Positions 1 through 6,277 of a stretch of 7,403 nt of DNA are shown piece by piece. Both the position numbers and the translations under genes were made by a program. The stretch comes from Deltaproteobacteria bacterium. GTDB taxonomy: Bacteria > Desulfobacterota > Desulfuromonadia > Desulfuromonadales > Geopsychrobacteraceae. Below the pieces are notes generated by a model. It ran no database searches, had not been told where the DNA came from, and worked only from the letters and a program-made list of their open reading frames with translations. The DNA is taken from positions 1-7,403 of the forward strand of contig JAACTI010000238.1 of the NCBI GenBank assembly GCA_009993495.1. The letters run 5' to 3'. Every line of letters starts with the position of its first letter. Within the stretch, counting starts at the first letter, position 1.

Positions 1-427
1 GGCCGTCCAGATCACCATAAACTTCGTCGGTACTGATGTGATGGAAACGGAAGGACGCTTGCCGACCTGGGCTAAGGGTGCTCCAGTAACTGCGTGTGGC
101 TTCAAGTAACTGGTAGGTGCCAACAATATTCGTCTGGATAAACTCGCCGGGGCCATCGATGGAACGATCGACATGACTTTCCGCCGCCAGATGCATAACC
201 GCATCGGGCTGATGCTGAGCAAAAACCCGTTCGAGTTCGGGGCGCAGACAGATATCAACCTGTTCAAAAGCATAGCGTTCGCTGGCAGCAACCTCAATCA
301 GTGAATCGAGATTCCCGGCATAGGTCAGCTTATCAACATTGACCACCGCAGCGGTGGTTGAGCCGATGATATGACGTATTACCGCTGAACCGATAAAACC
401 GGCACCACCCGTGACAAGAATTTTCAT
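1..427 (-). CDS. rmlB: dTDP-glucose 4,6-dehydratase, N-terminal part (cut by window edge)
   Basis: Extended short-chain dehydrogenase/reductase that converts dTDP-glucose to dTDP-4-keto-6-deoxyglucose, the second step of dTDP-L-rhamnose synthesis in the cytoplasm. The first 142 codons are visible; the family is usually about 350 residues. The translation opens with MKILVTGGAGFIG, giving the NAD-binding GxxGxxG glycines at 7, 10 and 13. It continues with VDKLTYAGN (31-39), HLAAESHVDRS (79-89) and ISTDEVYG (131-138). In that last motif T133, D134 and E135 match the catalytic Thr-Asp-Glu of RmlB/RffG. The Tyr-x3-Lys pair would lie beyond the left edge. The ATG at 427 is fixed by the immediate beta-strand and glycine motif and by a good Shine-Dalgarno sequence nine bases upstream. 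A 119-base gap separates it from gmhB, so it may be a separate unit. RffG or another dTDP-sugar dehydratase is possible by sequence, with the same reaction. Confidence 0.95.
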   Translation of the reverse strand, partial: MKILVTGGAGFIGSAVIRHIIGSTTAAVVNVDKLTYAGNLDSLIEVAASERYAFEQVDICLRPELERVFAQHQPDAVMHLAAESHVDRSIDGPGEFIQTNIVGTYQLLEATRSYWSTLSPGRQASFRFHHISTDEVYGDLDG

Positions 428-546
428 CTGTCGTTACCACCTTTTATTGCAATGGGTTGCTTCCGACAGCATTTATTCCCACCACCGATTCCCGTCGAAA
501 GAGTTTGGAAAGCTAACACATCTCAAAATTGCTGTGAAGAAATTAT
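428..546. other. Intergenic gap between gmhB and rmlB
   Basis: This is the longest non-coding stretch in the window, lying between the gmhB stop and the rmlB start. It is more AT-rich than its surroundings. I see no GC-rich hairpin followed by a T-run, so there is no convincing intrinsic terminator. I also find no good -35/-10 pair and no -24/-12 sigma-54 promoter. It holds the rmlB Shine-Dalgarno sequence, an 8-base palindrome ATTGCAAT at 446-453, and a 6-base inverted repeat CTGTCG/CGACAG (428-433 and 464-469) that brackets the Shine-Dalgarno sequence. A promoter for rmlB could lie here but cannot be assigned by eye. Confidence 0.5.
437..445 (-). promoter_or_regulatory. Shine-Dalgarno sequence of rmlB
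   Basis: On the minus strand this reads AAAAGGTGG and ends nine bases before the ATG at 427. It is the best ribosome binding site in the window and supports that start. Its strength fits independent translation of rmlB, in contrast with the coupled genes further right. Confidence 0.7.
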
Positions 547-1113
547 TTACCGGCTTTCAGAGGCCGAAAAAAGAATTTTGTCGGCGGCGGCCGCCAGGTC
601 GGCAAGCACCTCAAAGGGCGCATCCGGCGGCAAGGGGTGTCCGCTGCGCACCAGCAGGGAGCGGCAACCTGCCGCCTGTCCGGCCTGGGCATCGGACAAC
701 TTGTCGCCGATCATGAAAGAGCGGCCCAGATCAAGCTTAAGCTCGGCAGCCGCTTGCAAGAGGAGACCCGTTTTGGGCTTGCGACAGCTGCAATCCATAG
801 CGTAGGGCGCCTGTCCCCCGACATAATGGGGGCAGACATAAAAGGCGCTGATCTGCACCCCATGGGGGCCAAGCCGAGCCTGCAGGTAGCCATGCAGGGC
901 TTCCACCGCAGCCAGGGTGTAATACCCCCGCGCAACTCCGGATTGGTTGGTGACAACCACCAGCAGAAACCCGGCGTCCTGCAAGTGTTTCAGCGCCTGG
1001 GACACGCCGGGAATGAACTCAAAATCTTCGACCCGGATCAGGTAGTTTTTTTCAACGTTGAGGGTGCCGTCGCGATCTAAAAAGATGGCCGGTCGCAATT
1101 TGTGCGCGTTCAT
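547..1113 (-). CDS. gmhB: D-glycero-beta-D-manno-heptose-1,7-bisphosphate 7-phosphatase
   Basis: HAD-superfamily phosphatase that removes the 7-phosphate from heptose 1,7-bisphosphate, between the two HldE reactions of ADP-heptose synthesis. The 188-residue product matches the usual family size of about 190. It has FLDRDGTLN (11-19) with nucleophile D13 and acid/base D15, and VVTNQSGVARGYY (53-65), a GmhB signature. A zinc-binding loop carries C94, H96, C108 and C110, followed by RKPKTG (111-116). MIGDKLSDAQAG (134-145) supplies the Mg-binding aspartates D137 and D141. The ATG at 1113 places the first motif at the usual distance, with GGAA seven bases upstream. The frame stays open to an ATG at 1347, but those extra 78 residues overlap the GT10 gene and resemble no HAD extension. 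It follows the GT10 gene after 70 bases. Histidinol-phosphatase relatives share the fold, but the heptose context settles the call. Confidence 0.95.
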   Translation of the reverse strand: MNAHKLRPAIFLDRDGTLNVEKNYLIRVEDFEFIPGVSQALKHLQDAGFLLVVVTNQSGVARGYYTLAAVEALHGYLQARLGPHGVQISAFYVCPHYVGGQAPYAMDCSCRKPKTGLLLQAAAELKLDLGRSFMIGDKLSDAQAGQAAGCRSLLVRSGHPLPPDAPFEVLADLAAAADKILFSASESR

Positions 1114-1183
1114 AGGTTGATTCCGGAGCGCAAAACTTGCGTAAGTTGTCGCGCAAAGCGAAGACCCAATAACGCAGAAGGCG

Positions 1184-2191
1184 TCACAGTGCCCACCGAA
1201 TCCGCTGCCTTGCTTTCTCACAGCAATCCGCCAAAGCAACAAGAGGGCGTTTTTTGCGCAACAACCGGCGCGACATAACGCGAGCCCCCCGCTGCCGGTT
1301 GGCAGGCCGGTGATCACTGCCGGCGATGATGTCGGCCAACACGGCAAAGATATTGTACTTTTCCATCACAAGGCGGCGCGCTTCAAGGATAGCAGGAAGC
1401 CTAAGTTCATATTCCTGATCGCGCATGGCCTTAAGAATCGTTTCCGCCGCGCCCTCGACATCGTTGATATCCAGTGGGATGAAGCTCTCAGCGGGAAAAT
1501 AATCAGCGGCGTTGGGACAACCACAGTAGAAAGGCAGAGCACAGCCGAGGAAAACGTCGGACAATTTTTCTGTCCAGTGATGCTCACCAATAAAGTTCTC
1601 GATGGCCAGGTGGTAACGATAATCATCAAGCGCCTCGGCCTTGTCGTCCATTTCAATCACACCATGGCCGTAAATATCCATCTGCGGAATTTTCGCCTTC
1701 AGGGCCTGAGTGAAGAGGTAGCGCTGATTGTGCAGGGTGTGCTTCTGGCGTTTGGTTGAACAGACCGTGGAGAGATTCTTCGACTTCATCCAAGGTTCCG
1801 TCGCCATTTCATCATAGCCACGGTAACCCTTTTCTCCCAGGCCATAAAACCACTGCAGGGCTGGCTGGGAAAAAATCCGCCCCGGGTGGGGTAAAGACCG
1901 CGGATCCTGGCTGGTCAGAACGTAACGGAATTGGCCCGTATAGGCGTGTCCATAGGACTTGATCGTAGCCGGCTCGGTCGTCACCAGAATTGAGGGCACA
2001 TCCTCGCGCGGCAACAACTCTTCCTGATAATCTCCAGGGAAATCATTGTAAACAACCAGCCAGTCGTAAGCTTTCGCTTGCAGGTCAAACAGGAATTCAC
2101 AATCCCCCCAGCAGGGCTTTGCGGCCGGGAATTGTCGAATCCAAACGTGGGTTCGATAGTTCCCGATGATTTTGACTCTTATTTTCGGCAT
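1184..2191 (-). CDS. GT10-family (fucosyltransferase-like) glycosyltransferase
   Basis: Probable cytoplasmic or membrane-associated glycosyltransferase, 335 residues. The C-terminal half carries the pattern of alpha-1,3/4-fucosyltransferases (CAZy GT10): YRYHLAIEN (191-199), TEKLSDVFLGCALPFYCG (207-224) and YFPAESFIPL (231-240), aligning with the family's FxxxFEN, TEKxxDA, PxYxG and FxPxSFI blocks. The N-terminal half contains TTEP (71-74) and a QDPRSL segment (95-100) but is otherwise diverged. Residues 295-335 form a strongly basic tail, with about 14 Arg/Lys and only two acidic residues. The ATG at 2191 lies 21 bases after the GT9 stop and is preceded by AGGTAGGTG, so co-translation is likely. 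By context it adds a sugar to the LPS core or O-chain. GT10 enzymes typically use GDP-fucose, but no GDP-fucose genes are present here and the real donor is unknown. The fold family is fairly sure; the substrate is not. Confidence 0.8.
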   Translation of the reverse strand: MPKIRVKIIGNYRTHVWIRQFPAAKPCWGDCEFLFDLQAKAYDWLVVYNDFPGDYQEELLPREDVPSILVTTEPATIKSYGHAYTGQFRYVLTSQDPRSLPHPGRIFSQPALQWFYGLGEKGYRGYDEMATEPWMKSKNLSTVCSTKRQKHTLHNQRYLFTQALKAKIPQMDIYGHGVIEMDDKAEALDDYRYHLAIENFIGEHHWTEKLSDVFLGCALPFYCGCPNAADYFPAESFIPLDINDVEGAAETILKAMRDQEYELRLPAILEARRLVMEKYNIFAVLADIIAGSDHRPANRQRGARVMSRRLLRKKRPLVALADCCEKARQRIRWAL

Positions 2192-2212
2192 ATCACCTAC
2201 CTGGCCTGCGGG

Positions 2213-3262
2213 TTACAGGCTCTGCATCTCTTGAAGTTTCGCTATGACCATCTCAACGGTAACGGCCTTCATGCAGCGATGATCCTTCGCACACTGCTTC
2301 TTGTAACAGTTTTTGCAGTCAATGTCCGCCTGGATGGCACCAATCTGCTCGCCCACCGGTTTGACCCGCAACGGATCCGTTGGTCCGCAAATCACCAGCA
2401 TCGGGGTGTCGGTGGCCGAAGCGATATGCGATGTTCCCGTATCATTGCCAACAATCAGTTTTGCCTCGGCGCACAATGGCACGATATCCAGCATTTCCGT
2501 CGCACCGCAAAGATTAACTAACCAGGGCGCCTCCAGGGTCTGCTCAATCGCGTTACAAGCGTCGCGGTCATCGGGGCCGCCGATTAATCCAATTTTCTCC
2601 AAGCCCCGCTCGACCAGGGCCTGGCCGAGGGCCGCGTAGCTGTCACCCCCCCAGCGTTTAAGATAGCCGGCCGCCTGAGACCCGGGGAAAAAAATGGCAT
2701 AACGACCGGGGTGCAGACCATGTTCCGCCTGCAACCGTCGTGCATTCCTGACACTGGTCTCAGGAACGCTCAGGCAGGGACGCGGGGTGAGCGGCTCAAT
2801 TCCGGCGGCGGCAAGGGCCCGCTGGTGAATTTCAAAGGCGGATATCTTGATGCGTCCCACTCCGGAAGAGATCGTATAGGGAAACTCCGGATGGGTACCG
2901 ACGCGATACGGCGGCGCCCAACCCAAAAGGTAGAGAATTGCCATCAGGGTGCGACTTCGCTGGTTCGACTGCAGGTCGACGATCAGGTCATAGCGCCCCT
3001 GACGAACCGACCTCAACCAGGCCAGAATGCCGCTGAAGGAGCGGACATTGTCCGTCAACACCCGACTGAGGCGGTGATCCTTCTCAAACAGCGCCCGGTA
3101 AGGTCGCGTGGTATGGAGATCGATACGGGCATCGGGAAAGGCACGATGCAAATCCTCCATCGCTGCCGTAGCGATGACAAGATCGCCCATGGCGCTCCAT
3201 TTGATGATCAGTATTTTCTTAATGCTGGGATCAGCGGGAAGATCGAACCTGCTATTGATCAT
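2213..3262 (-). CDS. LPS heptosyltransferase, glycosyltransferase family 9
   Basis: GT-B glycosyltransferase of the WaaC/WaaF/WaaQ group, which transfers heptose from ADP-heptose onto the inner core on the cytoplasmic face of the inner membrane. The product is 349 residues, typical of the family. The N-terminal domain opens with KKILIIKWSAMGDLVIAT (15-32), in which D27 of SAMGD matches the catalytic base. The C-terminal domain has NDTGTSHIASA (273-283), the donor-phosphate-binding TGxxHxA signature. A late cysteine cluster C316, C319, C324 and C330 with RCMKAV (329-334) recurs in many GT9 proteins. I chose the ATG at 3262, which overlaps the hldE end by 11 bases and puts the first strand about 15 residues in. 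A longer start at 3319 would run 68 bases into hldE. I cannot tell whether it is heptosyltransferase I, II or III, so no symbol is given. Confidence 0.9.
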   Translation of the reverse strand: MINSRFDLPADPSIKKILIIKWSAMGDLVIATAAMEDLHRAFPDARIDLHTTRPYRALFEKDHRLSRVLTDNVRSFSGILAWLRSVRQGRYDLIVDLQSNQRSRTLMAILYLLGWAPPYRVGTHPEFPYTISSGVGRIKISAFEIHQRALAAAGIEPLTPRPCLSVPETSVRNARRLQAEHGLHPGRYAIFFPGSQAAGYLKRWGGDSYAALGQALVERGLEKIGLIGGPDDRDACNAIEQTLEAPWLVNLCGATEMLDIVPLCAEAKLIVGNDTGTSHIASATDTPMLVICGPTDPLRVKPVGEQIGAIQADIDCKNCYKKQCAKDHRCMKAVTVEMVIAKLQEMQSL

Positions 3263-4727
3263 CACGGTACCTGCTGAGCACTGTGTCGATGATATTGCTC
3301 GTCGACTTGCCATCGACAAAGGGAATCAGCGCAACTCGCCCACCGTAACTTTCCACCAACGCTTTGCCGACCACCTCCTCTGCCAGATAATCTCCACCTT
3401 TAACCAGGATATCCGGCCGCACAGATGCTAAAAGATCTTGCGGCGTATCTTCAGAAAAAATGGTCACATAGTCGATGCAATCCAGGGCGGCGAGAATCTG
3501 CGCACGTTCAGCTTCATCGAGTAAGGGTCTTTTCTCCCCTTTAAGGCGACGAATGGAGGCATCCGAATTCAGGCCCAACACCAGCAGATCACCCAGTTTG
3601 CGCGCCTGTTGGAGATATTTAACATGTCCGGCATGCAGCAGATCAAAACAACCATTGGTAAACACGATCCGCCGGCCCTTTTCCCGTTCCACCCCCAGCA
3701 GAAACGCCAGTTCCGTACGGGAAAGAATTTTTCCATGGGGTTGGCAATTGCGCCGAGCAAACTCAGCACAAATTTCCTTTGCTGAAACCGTCGATGTTCC
3801 CAGCTTGGCGACCACCAGCCCGGCCGCCAGGTTGGCAAGCCGTGCCGCGGTAGTTAAAGGACAACCGGCGGCCAGACAGGCACCGATAACTGCCAATACC
3901 GTATCTCCGGCGCCTGAGACATCAAACACTTCACGCGCCTCGGTCGGCAGATGCTCTACGCTGCCATCCGCCAAAAACAGGCTCATGCCCTCTTCGCTGC
4001 GGGTCAGTACCAGGGCATCAAGGAGGAATTGGTTGCGCAGGCGCTGTCCGGCGGTGAGCAACGAGACCTCATCCTTGATCACAACGCCACTTGCCACTTC
4101 GGCTTCGCGCCGATTCGGCGTCAACAAAGTCGCCCCCTGATAACGCGTGAAGTCAGCGCCCTTGGGGTCGGCAATGACCGGGATACCGGCCTGGCGACAG
4201 AGGTTAATCACCCCCTGGAGCAGCTCGGGCGTCAAAACCCCCTTGAGGTAATCGGATAAGAGCACGACAGCCGTATCCGGCAACTCTTGCCGGACAAAGC
4301 GGAGCAGCGCGGTCTGTTCCTCGGCGGAAATTTCGTGCTTGCATTCACGATCGATCCGCAGCATCTGCTGATGGCTGGCCAAAACCCGACTTTTCCGGCT
4401 GGTAACTCGCTGTGCCGACAGCAAAACTCCGGTGGTGGCGACCCCGGCCCTGCCAACCAAATCAAGCAGCTTGCGGCCATCGTCATCCGCCCCGACAACC
4501 GACGCGACCGCCACCCGGCAACCCAGGGATAAAAGGTTATTGACCACATTACCGGCCCCACCCAGCCGCAACTCATCCCGCTCAACCTCAACCACCGGCA
4601 CCGGGGCCTCAGGGGATATCCGGCTGGTTTTCCCCCAGATATACATATCCAGCATCAGATCACCAACGACCAGCACTTTTTTTTCGGCAATGGTGCTAAA
4701 AATTTGCCGCAACGCATCCCGCTCCAT
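3252..4727 (-). CDS. hldE: Bifunctional D-beta-heptose-7-phosphate kinase / D-beta-heptose-1-phosphate adenylyltransferase
   Basis: Catalyses two steps of ADP-heptose synthesis: phosphorylation of heptose 7-phosphate at C1, then, after GmhB, transfer of AMP to heptose 1-phosphate. The 491-residue length matches fused HldE (RfaE). Residues 1 to about 315 are a ribokinase-type domain with VVGDLMLDMYIWG (20-32), ISPEAPVPVVEV (37-48), LGGAGNV (55-61) and DVSGAGDT (269-276), where D275 is the expected catalytic base. Residues from about 350 are a nucleotidyltransferase domain with FTNGCFDLLHAGHVKYL (356-372), including the HxGH histidines 365 and 368, and LVKGGDY (441-447). A GTG at 4730 is also possible, but the ATG at 4727 sits eight bases from GGGAG and is preferred. 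The start forms TGATG with the preceding stop, a coupling arrangement. The 3' end overlaps the GT9 gene by 11 bases. Confidence 0.97.
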   Translation of the reverse strand: MERDALRQIFSTIAEKKVLVVGDLMLDMYIWGKTSRISPEAPVPVVEVERDELRLGGAGNVVNNLLSLGCRVAVASVVGADDDGRKLLDLVGRAGVATTGVLLSAQRVTSRKSRVLASHQQMLRIDRECKHEISAEEQTALLRFVRQELPDTAVVLLSDYLKGVLTPELLQGVINLCRQAGIPVIADPKGADFTRYQGATLLTPNRREAEVASGVVIKDEVSLLTAGQRLRNQFLLDALVLTRSEEGMSLFLADGSVEHLPTEAREVFDVSGAGDTVLAVIGACLAAGCPLTTAARLANLAAGLVVAKLGTSTVSAKEICAEFARRNCQPHGKILSRTELAFLLGVEREKGRRIVFTNGCFDLLHAGHVKYLQQARKLGDLLVLGLNSDASIRRLKGEKRPLLDEAERAQILAALDCIDYVTIFSEDTPQDLLASVRPDILVKGGDYLAEEVVGKALVESYGGRVALIPFVDGKSTSNIIDTVLSRYRDDQ

Positions 4728-5689
4728 CACTGCGGCTCCCGCTGCAATTGTTCCAGAATAGCCTGGGCCAACAAGGGAATATTGATCTCATGATGGCCGG
4801 TGATAGTGTAGCCTTTGCCCTGCCCTGAGGTCGGACGTTTGACCACATTCTGCAGCGGACGATACTGCTGAATCATGTCAAAATTGGCCGTGGTGAAATT
4901 GTCGACCCTATGGCCAAGATTCTGCGCAATGGACAGGGCCTTCAGAAAAACTTCCGGCAGCAAAACCGCCGAGCCGACATTCAACCACACCCCGCCATCC
5001 CCGAGATCGGCAACGACCGCGGTCAGCAAACGAAAATCCTGCATCGATAATGCGCCAATCGTCGCGCCGTCGGCCTGCGGATGCTGATGGATGATATCGG
5101 TGCCGATGGCGACGTGTACCGTCGCCGGGATGCCCTTTTCGACACAGGCAGCGAGCAAACTAAAGTCTTTATAGGGATGGCGGTTTTCGATAATTGCCTG
5201 GCCGATGGACTCGCCAAAACCGTAGCCAAGAGCGCGCCCTTTGGCCAAAGCGGCGTTCATCCCCTGCCCGGTCTCGGCGGAAAAGCCGAAATCGCCCTGG
5301 TGCAAAACCGCCCCGACATCTTCGGAAGTCGCCCCGACCAGTGAGACTTCGTAATCGTGAATCGTCACCGAACCGTTCATGGCAACAGCACTGATGATCC
5401 CGGAATTGATCAAGGTCTTCAGTACCGGCTGGAGACCACACTTGATGACGTGACCGCCGATCGCCAGCACCACCGGACGACCATTGTGATAGGCATTGAC
5501 CACGGCGCTGACAACGCCACGCAAAGATTCGGCCCCAAGCAGGTTCGGCAAGCTGTCGAAAAATTCAGCAAACGAGCCGCCGATCACCGGTTCGGCGGCA
5601 AAGTGTTCAGCGATGTTCACCTTGTTATCACGGGTTTTCATGGCATAGGTCGAAACTCGGTCAAGCTCAATCGGAGTATATTTTTTCAT
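4727..5689 (-). CDS. Uncharacterised protein between gmhA and hldE, possibly deoxyhypusine-synthase-like fold
   Basis: A 320-residue soluble protein with no signal peptide or membrane segment. I do not recognise a characterised function. Conserved-looking blocks are VVLAIGGHVIKCGLQPVL (73-90), MNGSVTIHDYEVSLVGATSEDVG (within 104-126), GYGFGESIG (155-163), HVAIGTDIIHQHPQADGATIG (within 192-212), LNVGSAVLLPEVFLKA (236-251) and TTANFDMIQQYRP (266-278). Gly-rich turns after hydrophobic strands suggest a Rossmann-like nucleotide-binding fold. My recollection is that such proteins fall near the DHS-like NAD/FAD-binding superfamily; this is tentative. Histidines cluster at 201, 203, 299 and 300. The ATG at 5689 overlaps the gmhA stop as ATGA and has GGA seven bases upstream; a longer frame to 5734 would lie inside gmhA. 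The stop forms TGATG with hldE. This tight coupling implies co-production with ADP-heptose enzymes, but the role is unknown. Confidence 0.85.
   Translation of the reverse strand: MKKYTPIELDRVSTYAMKTRDNKVNIAEHFAAEPVIGGSFAEFFDSLPNLLGAESLRGVVSAVVNAYHNGRPVVLAIGGHVIKCGLQPVLKTLINSGIISAVAMNGSVTIHDYEVSLVGATSEDVGAVLHQGDFGFSAETGQGMNAALAKGRALGYGFGESIGQAIIENRHPYKDFSLLAACVEKGIPATVHVAIGTDIIHQHPQADGATIGALSMQDFRLLTAVVADLGDGGVWLNVGSAVLLPEVFLKALSIAQNLGHRVDNFTTANFDMIQQYRPLQNVVKRPTSGQGKGYTITGHHEINIPLLAQAILEQLQREPQ
4736..4740 (-). promoter_or_regulatory. Shine-Dalgarno sequence of hldE
   Basis: GGGAG on the minus strand, inside the last codons of the preceding gene, eight bases before the ATG at 4727 and five before the alternative GTG at 4730. 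The spacing favours the ATG as the true hldE start. Confidence 0.5.
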
Positions 5690-6264
5690 TGCGATTCCAA
5701 ATCGTCTCGAAAAGCCGCATCGACCACTTCGCACAGAAGATGGATCAGCAACAGATGCATTTCCTGAATACGCGCCGTCCGCTCGGCAGGGACAATCAGG
5801 GCATGGTCTGCAACAGCAATCATCCGGCCACCATCACGGCCAATCAGTGCCAAGGTTGTACAACCGATCTGCTTCGCAGTCTCCATCGCTTGATAAACAT
5901 TCGCAGAATTTCCGCTGGTCGATATCCCCACTAACAGATCTTTCGGCTGCGCCAGCGCCTCAACCTGACGTGAAAACAGCTGCTCGAAACCATAATCGTT
6001 GCCGATTGCAGTCAAGGCAGAAGTATCGGTGGTCAAGGCAATCGCCGGCAGACCGGAGCGCTCAACCTCGAACCGCCCAACCAGTTCAGCAGCAAAATGC
6101 TGGGCATCGGCCGCAGAGCCGCCATTGCCGCAGAGCAGAACCTTGCCGCCGGTACGCAAACACGCGATCAAGGCTCCCGCACTGGCTGCTAGGGGTTGCT
6201 GTAATTCTGCCTCGATCTTCTCAGCCAATGCGATATGTTCACGCACTGAATTTAAAATCTCCAT
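5686..6264 (-). CDS. gmhA: Sedoheptulose-7-phosphate isomerase
   Basis: SIS-domain isomerase that converts sedoheptulose 7-phosphate to D-glycero-D-manno-heptose 7-phosphate, the committed first step of LPS heptose synthesis, in the cytoplasm, normally as a tetramer. The 192-residue product matches the E. coli enzyme in length. It has VLLCGNGGSAADAQHFAAEL (42-61), TTDTSALTAIGNDYG (78-92), VGISTSGNS (112-120) for phosphate binding, and ARIQEMHLLLIHLLCE (164-179). H56, E60, Q167 and H175 keep the spacing of the zinc and active-site residues of E. coli GmhA (H61, E65, Q172, H180). The ATG at 6264 is 13 bases after the stop of the GT4 gene, with AGG eight bases upstream. The stop overlaps the next start as ATGA. 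DiaA-type SIS proteins are related, but the residues and operon context support GmhA. Confidence 0.96.
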   Translation of the reverse strand: MEILNSVREHIALAEKIEAELQQPLAASAGALIACLRTGGKVLLCGNGGSAADAQHFAAELVGRFEVERSGLPAIALTTDTSALTAIGNDYGFEQLFSRQVEALAQPKDLLVGISTSGNSANVYQAMETAKQIGCTTLALIGRDGGRMIAVADHALIVPAERTARIQEMHLLLIHLLCEVVDAAFRDDLESQ

Positions 6265-6277
6265 AAATACAACCTGA

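Noticed and set aside
508..558. Possible terminator after gmhB from GAAAGC/GCTTTC
   Set aside because: The arms are six bases with a 39-base spacer and there is no T-run, so it is not a credible intrinsic terminator.
637..1080. Plus-strand open frame opposite gmhB
   Set aside because: It mirrors the gmhB coding strand, with no motif of its own.
1114..1347. Upstream extension of gmhB to an ATG at 1347
   Set aside because: It would overlap the GT10 coding region by more than 160 bases, and the added 78 residues show no HAD-like pattern; the DRDGT motif belongs near the N-terminus.
1310..1759. Plus-strand open frame opposite the GT10 gene
   Set aside because: It is a shadow of the GT10 frame with no independent support.
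2711..3277. Plus-strand open frame of 188 codons opposite the GT9 gene
   Set aside because: It is antisense to a clear heptosyltransferase and shows no recognisable domain.
3263..3319. Longer start for the GT9 heptosyltransferase
   Set aside because: It lies wholly inside the hldE end and adds a Ser/Arg/Cys-rich stretch that does not look like a family N-terminus.
3475..4140. Plus-strand open frame of 221 codons opposite hldE
   Set aside because: It is antisense to a strongly conserved gene and has a low-complexity Ser/Arg/Ala composition typical of a shadow frame.
5690..5734. Longer start for the uncharacterised gene
   Set aside because: It lies inside gmhA, whereas the ATG at 5689 has a Shine-Dalgarno sequence and an ATGA overlap.
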